NCBI RefSeq assembly: GCF_900096585.1
Contig: NZ_FMYH01000005.1
Location: forward strand, 248,001 to 312,000
Direction of reading: 5' to 3'
From: Sanguibacter gelidistatuariae
GTDB lineage: Bacteria; Actinomycetota; Actinomycetes; Actinomycetales; Cellulomonadaceae
Length of the DNA: 64,000 nucleotides
Position numbers and translations under genes: made by a program. A model generated the notes under the pieces. It did not search any database and was not told where the DNA came from. It was given only the letters and a program-made list of their open reading frames with translations. This document shows, piece after piece, positions 60,133 to 64,000 of the stretch; position 1 is the stretch's first letter; every line of letters begins with the position of its first letter.

Positions 60133-60902
60133 CGCGCCTTCGACGCCAGCGACGCCGCGCCGACGATCCCGGCTGCGTTGCGCAACGTGGCCGGGATGAT
60201 CCTGGCGCGTAGGTCGAGCAGCGGCAGGAACTTTTCGTGGTGCTTGCTCACCCCGCCGCCCACGACGATGAGGTCAGGGGAGAAGAGGAACTCGATCGTC
60301 TCGAAGTAGCGCTGCAGGCGCTGCGCCCACTCCTCCCAGCTGAGGTCCTCCCGGGACCGGGCACTGTCCGCGGCCCGGCTCTCGGCGTCGTGCCCGTCGA
60401 TCTGCAGGTGTCCCAGCTCGGTGTTGGGGACCAGAAGGCCGTCGACGAGCAGCGCGCTGCCGATGCCTGTGCCGAGCGTGGCGACGAACACGACCCCGTC
60501 CACGTCCTTGGCCGCGCCGTAGGCCGCTTCGCCGACGCCGGCCGCGTCGGCGTCGTTCACTCCGACGACCCGGCGGCCCAACGCCGCGGAGACGACCTCG
60601 TCGAGGTTCACCCCGGCCCAGGACTGGTCGAGGTTCGCGATCGAGGGGACCAGGCCGTGCAGGATCGGTGCGGGGAAGGCGACCCCGACCGGGGTGCTGG
60701 AGGGCAGGTCGAAGCTGGCGACGAGCTCGGCGATGACCGCAGTCACGGCCTCCGGCGTCGAGCCCTCGGGGGTGGGGATGCGCAGCCGGTCGGCTGCAAA
60801 CTCACCCGTGCGCAGGTCGACCGGGGCGCCTTTGATCCCGCTGCCGCCGACGTCGATGCCGAAGGCGTGGTGGTTCTTCTTGTGATCGTGGTGGTTGCTC
60901 AT
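60129..60902 (-). CDS. ppgK: Polyphosphate glucokinase
   Basis: 257-residue ROK-family kinase that phosphorylates glucose with polyphosphate or ATP. The phosphate loop [16 protein letters not shown], the second loop [15 protein letters not shown] and the ELGHLQIDG sugar-binding motif are present. The His-rich start ([14 protein letters not shown]) is unusual. The ATG overlaps the map stop by four bases (ATGA), so the pair is co-translated. This enzyme class is typical of actinobacteria. Confidence 0.9.
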   Translation of the reverse strand: MSNHHDHKKNHHAFGIDVGGSGIKGAPVDLRTGEFAADRLRIPTPEGSTPEAVTAVIAELVASFDLPSSTPVGVAFPAPILHGLVPSIANLDQSWAGVNLDEVVSAALGRRVVGVNDADAAGVGEAAYGAAKDVDGVVFVATLGTGIGSALLVDGLLVPNTELGHLQIDGHDAESRAADSARSREDLSWEEWAQRLQRYFETIEFLFSPDLIVVGGGVSKHHEKFLPLLDLRARIIPATLRNAAGIVGAASLASKAR

Positions 60903-61771
60903 GGCAGGGTCAGGATCTCCGCTCCGGTTTCGGTGACGACCAGGGTGTGCTCGAACTGCGCCGTGCGGCGTCCGTCTGCGGTCACGACGGTCCAGCCGTC
61001 GTCCCACATCTTCCAGTCATTCGTGCCCAGGGTGAGCATCGGCTCGATCGTGAACACCATGCCGGGCGCGATCACGGTGTCGTAGTTCGGTGCGGCGTCG
61101 TAGTGCGGGATGACCAGGCCGGAGTGGAAGGCCTCGCCGACGCCGTGCCCGGTGTAGTCGCGGACCGTCCCGTAGCCGAAACGGTCGGCGTACTTCTCGA
61201 TGACCCGGCCGATGACGTTGACCTCACGCCCGGGCTTCACGGCCTTGATGGCGCGGGCCAGGGCCTCGCGGGTCCGCTCGATCAGCAGGGCGGACTCCTC
61301 ATCGAGCTGGCCGACCCCGAAGGTCGCGTTGTTGTCACCGTGCACCCCGCCGATGAAGGCGGTGATGTCGACGTTGACGATGTCGCCGTCGAGCAGAACC
61401 GTGGAGTCCGGGATCCCGTGGCAGATGACCTCGTTGATCGACGTGCACAGGGACTTGGTGAACCCGCGGTACCCGAGGGTCGAGGGGTAGGCGTGGTGGT
61501 CGAGCAGGAACTCGTGACCGATCCGGTCGAGCGCATCGGTCGTCACGCCCGGCGCCACATGCTTGCCGACCTCCTCCAGCGCCTGGGCCGCGATCCGCGA
61601 CGCCACCCGGATCCGCTCGATCACCTCAGGCGCGACGACGTCGCTGCCCTCGTAGGGCGCGGGGTTCTTCTTGCCGACATACTCGGGCCGGGGGATCGAG
61701 GCCGGGACGGACAGGACCGGGGTGACGGTTCCCGGGGTGAGCAACGGACGGGTGACTGACGCTGAAGACAT
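60899..61771 (-). CDS. map: Methionine aminopeptidase
   Basis: 290 residues; removes N-terminal Met from new proteins. All five metal ligands are recognisable: Asp in [11 protein letters not shown], Asp in [11 protein letters not shown], His in GHGVGEAFH, Glu in FTIEPML and Glu in QFEHTLV. The longer N-terminus ([20 protein letters not shown]) with the PRPEYVGKK linker is normal for actinobacterial type Ic enzymes. Operon with ppgK. Confidence 0.94.
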   Translation of the reverse strand: MSSASVTRPLLTPGTVTPVLSVPASIPRPEYVGKKNPAPYEGSDVVAPEVIERIRVASRIAAQALEEVGKHVAPGVTTDALDRIGHEFLLDHHAYPSTLGYRGFTKSLCTSINEVICHGIPDSTVLLDGDIVNVDITAFIGGVHGDNNATFGVGQLDEESALLIERTREALARAIKAVKPGREVNVIGRVIEKYADRFGYGTVRDYTGHGVGEAFHSGLVIPHYDAAPNYDTVIAPGMVFTIEPMLTLGTNDWKMWDDGWTVVTADGRRTAQFEHTLVVTETGAEILTLP

Positions 61772-61895
61772 ACTCGCAGTCTACGGACTCGCGGAGGACC
61801 GCGACCGCTGAGCAACCCGGTTCACCCGGGCCGTGGAACGATGGGCGTGTGCGCAGCGCTGCCGAGGCGCCGCACTGACCAGGAGGAGGAGCCAG

Positions 61896-62084
61896 ATGGC
61901 CGAGGAGTTCTACTTCAACACCAAGACCCGCCAGGTCGAGGTCGGCAAGCCGTCGACCTGGAGCCACCGGATGGGGCCCTACCCCACCCGAGAGGCGGCC
62001 GAACGTGCGCTGCAGATCGCACAGGTCCGCACCGAGACCTGGGACGACGAGTCAGCCGACGACGAGAAGCCCGACGACACCTGA
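61896..62084 (+). CDS. Small actinobacterial protein, SPOR-like
   Basis: 62 residues; ATG 61896 with a strong AGGAGGAGG site. Starts AEEFYFNTKTRQVEVGKPST, then WSHRMGPYPTREAAERALQI: the layout of the small SPOR-domain-like proteins often found between map and panB in actinobacteria. Acidic tail. Cytoplasmic; function unknown. Confidence 0.75.
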   Translation: MAEEFYFNTKTRQVEVGKPSTWSHRMGPYPTREAAERALQIAQVRTETWDDESADDEKPDDT

Positions 62085-62189
62085 CGCCCGTCCTCACACT
62101 CCGCTGAGTGCGGCCGAAAGGCTGGACAAATCGGATGTCAGGCAGCCGTCTGACCGCAATCAGCGAGGGGGAGCGAGGGCGGCGAAGGG

Positions 62190-63044
62190 TCAGTGCTCGT
62201 ACTGGTGCTCCGCGGCCGGGAAGGTCTGGGCCTGCACCTCGCTGACGTAGGCCTGTGCTGCGCCCGCGAGGGCCGCCCCGACCTGGCCGAACTGCTTGGC
62301 GAAGCGAGGCGACCAGTCGCCCATCCCCGCCATGTCGGTCCACACGAGAACCTGGCCGTCGACCTCGGAGCCGGCGCCGATGCCGATCGTGGGGATCCGC
62401 AGGATCTCCGTGGCCCGGGCCGCGACCGGGGCTGGGACCATCTCGAGCACGACCGCGACCGCGCCGGCCTCCTGCAGGGCGAGCGCATCCTCGCAGAGCC
62501 GCTCGGCCGCCTCATCACCGCGACCCTGGATGCGCTTGCCGCCGAGCATGTTCTCCGACTGCGGGGTGAAGCCGAGGTGCCCGAACACCGGGATGCCTGA
62601 CTGCGTCAGCAGCTCCACGTGCTTGGCGATGCGGGTGCCGCCCTCCATCTTGATCGCCTGGACGCCGGCTTCCTTGAACATCCGCACCGCGCTGGCGAAG
62701 GCCTGCTGCGGGGAGGACTCGTAGGAGCCGAAGGGCAGGTCGGCTACGACCATCGAGTGCTTGGCGGCCCGAGCCACGGAGCGGGCGGCGAGCACCATCT
62801 CGTCCAGGGTGACCGGGATCGTGTTCTCGTAACCCAGGACGTTGTCGCCCATCGAGTCGCCCACCAGGAGCATGTCGACGCCAGCGGCGTCGAAGATCCG
62901 CCCGGTGATCGTGTCGTAGGCGGTGAGCATCGTGAGCTTGCGCCCGGCCGTCTTGTGCTCGGCAAGGTGCTGCACCCGGAACCGCTTGCGCGCGGCAGGC
63001 TCGGCGGGGGAGGGCTGGGAACCGGGAAGGGACTGCTGGACCAT
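62190..63044 (-). CDS. panB: 3-methyl-2-oxobutanoate hydroxymethyltransferase
   Basis: 284 residues; first committed step of pantothenate synthesis. Motifs: LTAYDTITGRIFDAAGVDML, the metal-binding LLVGDSMGDNVLGY, DLPFGSYESS, and GIPVFGHLGFTPQ. ATG 63044 is the preferred start (MVQQSLPGS); a GTG nine bases upstream is an alternative. Pantothenate feeds CoA and so the ACP and NRPS carrier arms encoded in this window, a general rather than a specific link. Confidence 0.93.
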   Translation of the reverse strand: MVQQSLPGSQPSPAEPAARKRFRVQHLAEHKTAGRKLTMLTAYDTITGRIFDAAGVDMLLVGDSMGDNVLGYENTIPVTLDEMVLAARSVARAAKHSMVVADLPFGSYESSPQQAFASAVRMFKEAGVQAIKMEGGTRIAKHVELLTQSGIPVFGHLGFTPQSENMLGGKRIQGRGDEAAERLCEDALALQEAGAVAVVLEMVPAPVAARATEILRIPTIGIGAGSEVDGQVLVWTDMAGMGDWSPRFAKQFGQVGAALAGAAQAYVSEVQAQTFPAAEHQYEH

Positions 63045-63096
63045 GGTGACTACCTCTGCATCGCGGGTCGAGTTCCGAGAAAAGTTCTGACGAAGG

Positions 63097-64000
63097 TCAG
63101 GGCCGGGGCTCGCGCCACCGGGACGTGATCGGGATGCGCCGGTCCCGCCCGAAGGCGAGGGCGGTGACCTTCGGGCCGAGCGGGTACTGGCGCCTCTTCC
63201 ATTCTGCCCGGTCCACGAGCGTGACGACCTTGTCGACCACGTCGGCGTCGAAGCCGCGGGCCAGGAGCTCCGCGCGCCCCTCGGCGTGCTCGATGTAGGC
63301 GTCGAGCACCTCGTCGAGCAGGTCGTAGGGCGGCAGGGAGTCCTGGTCGACCTGCCCCGGGCGGAGCTCGGCTGAGGGTGGCTTGGTGATCGAGCTCTCC
63401 GGGATGGGGGGCAGCTCGCCGCGGTCGATCGCGGCGTTGTTGCGCCACCGGGACAGGGCCCACACGAGGGACTTGTCGACGTCCTTGAGCGGGGCGTAGC
63501 CGCCGACGGCGTCCCCGTAGATGGTCGAGTACCCCACCGCAAGCTCGGACTTGTTGCCGGTCGCCAGCACGAGGTGACCCTCGGCGTTGGACAGCCCCAT
63601 GAGGATCATCCCGCGCACCCGGGCCTGCAGGTTCTCCGCGGCCACACCCTCCAGGTGCAGCTGGTCCTGGAAGGCGTCGACCATGGGGGCGATCGACTGC
63701 ACGCGGTAGTCCGCGCCGATCCGCTTGGCCAGGTCGGCGGCGTCGTCTTTGGAGTGGTCGGAGGAGTAGACCGAGGGCATCGACACGCCGAAGACGTTCG
63801 CGCCGCCGATCGCGTCGGCGCTGATCGCGGCGACCAGCGCGGAGTCGATCCCACCGGACAGGCCCAGCACGACGGAGCTGAAGCCGTTCTTGCGCGCGTA
63901 GCCGGCCAGCCCGGTGACCAGGGCCTGGTAGATCTCTTCATGGGGATCGAGCGCGGGGGTGAGCTCGCCGCGGTAGGCAGGAGCGCCGTCGTCGGCCAGG
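63097..64000 (-). CDS. nadE: Glutamine-dependent NAD+ synthetase, C-terminal part
   Basis: The 3' 300 codons; the 5' part lies beyond the window end. The synthetase domain is clear: ATP pyrophosphatase loop VVLGLSGGIDSALVAAIS, GVSMPSVYSSDHSKDDA, and the tail RAEWKRRQYPLGPKV. The missing upstream part would hold the nitrilase-type glutaminase domain in actinobacteria. The gene is open through to base 64000. Confidence 0.92.
   Translation of the reverse strand, partial: LADDGAPAYRGELTPALDPHEEIYQALVTGLAGYARKNGFSSVVLGLSGGIDSALVAAISADAIGGANVFGVSMPSVYSSDHSKDDAADLAKRIGADYRVQSIAPMVDAFQDQLHLEGVAAENLQARVRGMILMGLSNAEGHLVLATGNKSELAVGYSTIYGDAVGGYAPLKDVDKSLVWALSRWRNNAAIDRGELPPIPESSITKPPSAELRPGQVDQDSLPPYDLLDEVLDAYIEHAEGRAELLARGFDADVVDKVVTLVDRAEWKRRQYPLGPKVTALAFGRDRRIPITSRWREPRP

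Noticed and set aside
1-64000. CRISPR arrays and intact insertion sequences
   Set aside because: No regularly spaced repeats and no transposase gene with flanking inverted repeats were found; the only mobile-element trace is the recombinase remnant at the tRNA-Val gene.

Overview
The window is high-GC DNA from an actinobacterium, most likely a Micrococcales relative of Cellulomonas or Sanguibacter; no species can be named. The evidence is the GC-rich codon use, frequent GTG starts, a bacterial A-type RNase P RNA gene, actinobacterial families (DUF3052, DUF3145, DUF1206, polyphosphate glucokinase, homodimeric AceE) and the order PucR-type regulator, fabD, fabH, acpP, fabF.

Layout. 0-4.5 kb: maltodextrin-type ABC permeases (malF/malG-like) coupled to a GH13 alpha-glucosidase/neopullulanase. 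4.5-14.4 kb: housekeeping genes (dgt, dnaG, two tRNAs, def, DUF3145), interrupted by a glyoxalase-fold gene with a divergent AraC regulator broken by an amber codon, and by an FAD oxidoreductase. 14.4-24.9 kb: the type II fatty-acid synthase operon fabD-fabH-acpP-fabF with a FasR-like activator, then aceE and, divergently, DUF3052, an AhpE-like peroxiredoxin and a lipoprotein. This order is close to that around aceE and fabD in mycobacteria.

24.9-54.2 kb looks like accessory DNA. It starts at tRNA-Val(TAC), where the C-terminal remnant of a serine recombinase abuts a truncated AHSA1 gene. It then carries a SARP regulator, three glyoxalase-like genes (one divergent from a WYL regulator), an XRE/nucleotidyltransferase toxin-antitoxin pair, an orphan DmsA-type molybdoenzyme with its chaperone, a LysE/LysG pair, an MMPL transporter, and a group made of a Sfp-type phosphopantetheinyl transferase, an M1 metallopeptidase and a 1327-residue membrane NRPS with the architecture of epsilon-poly-lysine synthetase. 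Divergent from that is a fused nucleotidyltransferase/phosphosugar mutase followed by a GH94 phosphorylase most like N,N'-diacetylchitobiose phosphorylase.

54.2-64 kb returns to mostly core genes: PPK2, Nif3-like protein, zinc-ribbon coiled-coil protein, yaaA, Nudix hydrolase, rnpB, a STAS protein, polyphosphate glucokinase, map, panB and the 3' part of nadE, which runs off the window end.

Two systems deserve attention. One is the putative poly(basic amino acid) cluster: Pls-like synthetase plus activating PPTase plus M1 peptidase, with an MMPL exporter nearby. The other is the putative chitobiose phosphorolysis operon, in which the enzyme expected to process the sugar-1-phosphate is fused to a nucleotidyltransferase domain with a degenerate nucleotide loop. 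All functions are inferred from motifs read by eye; no database search was run.
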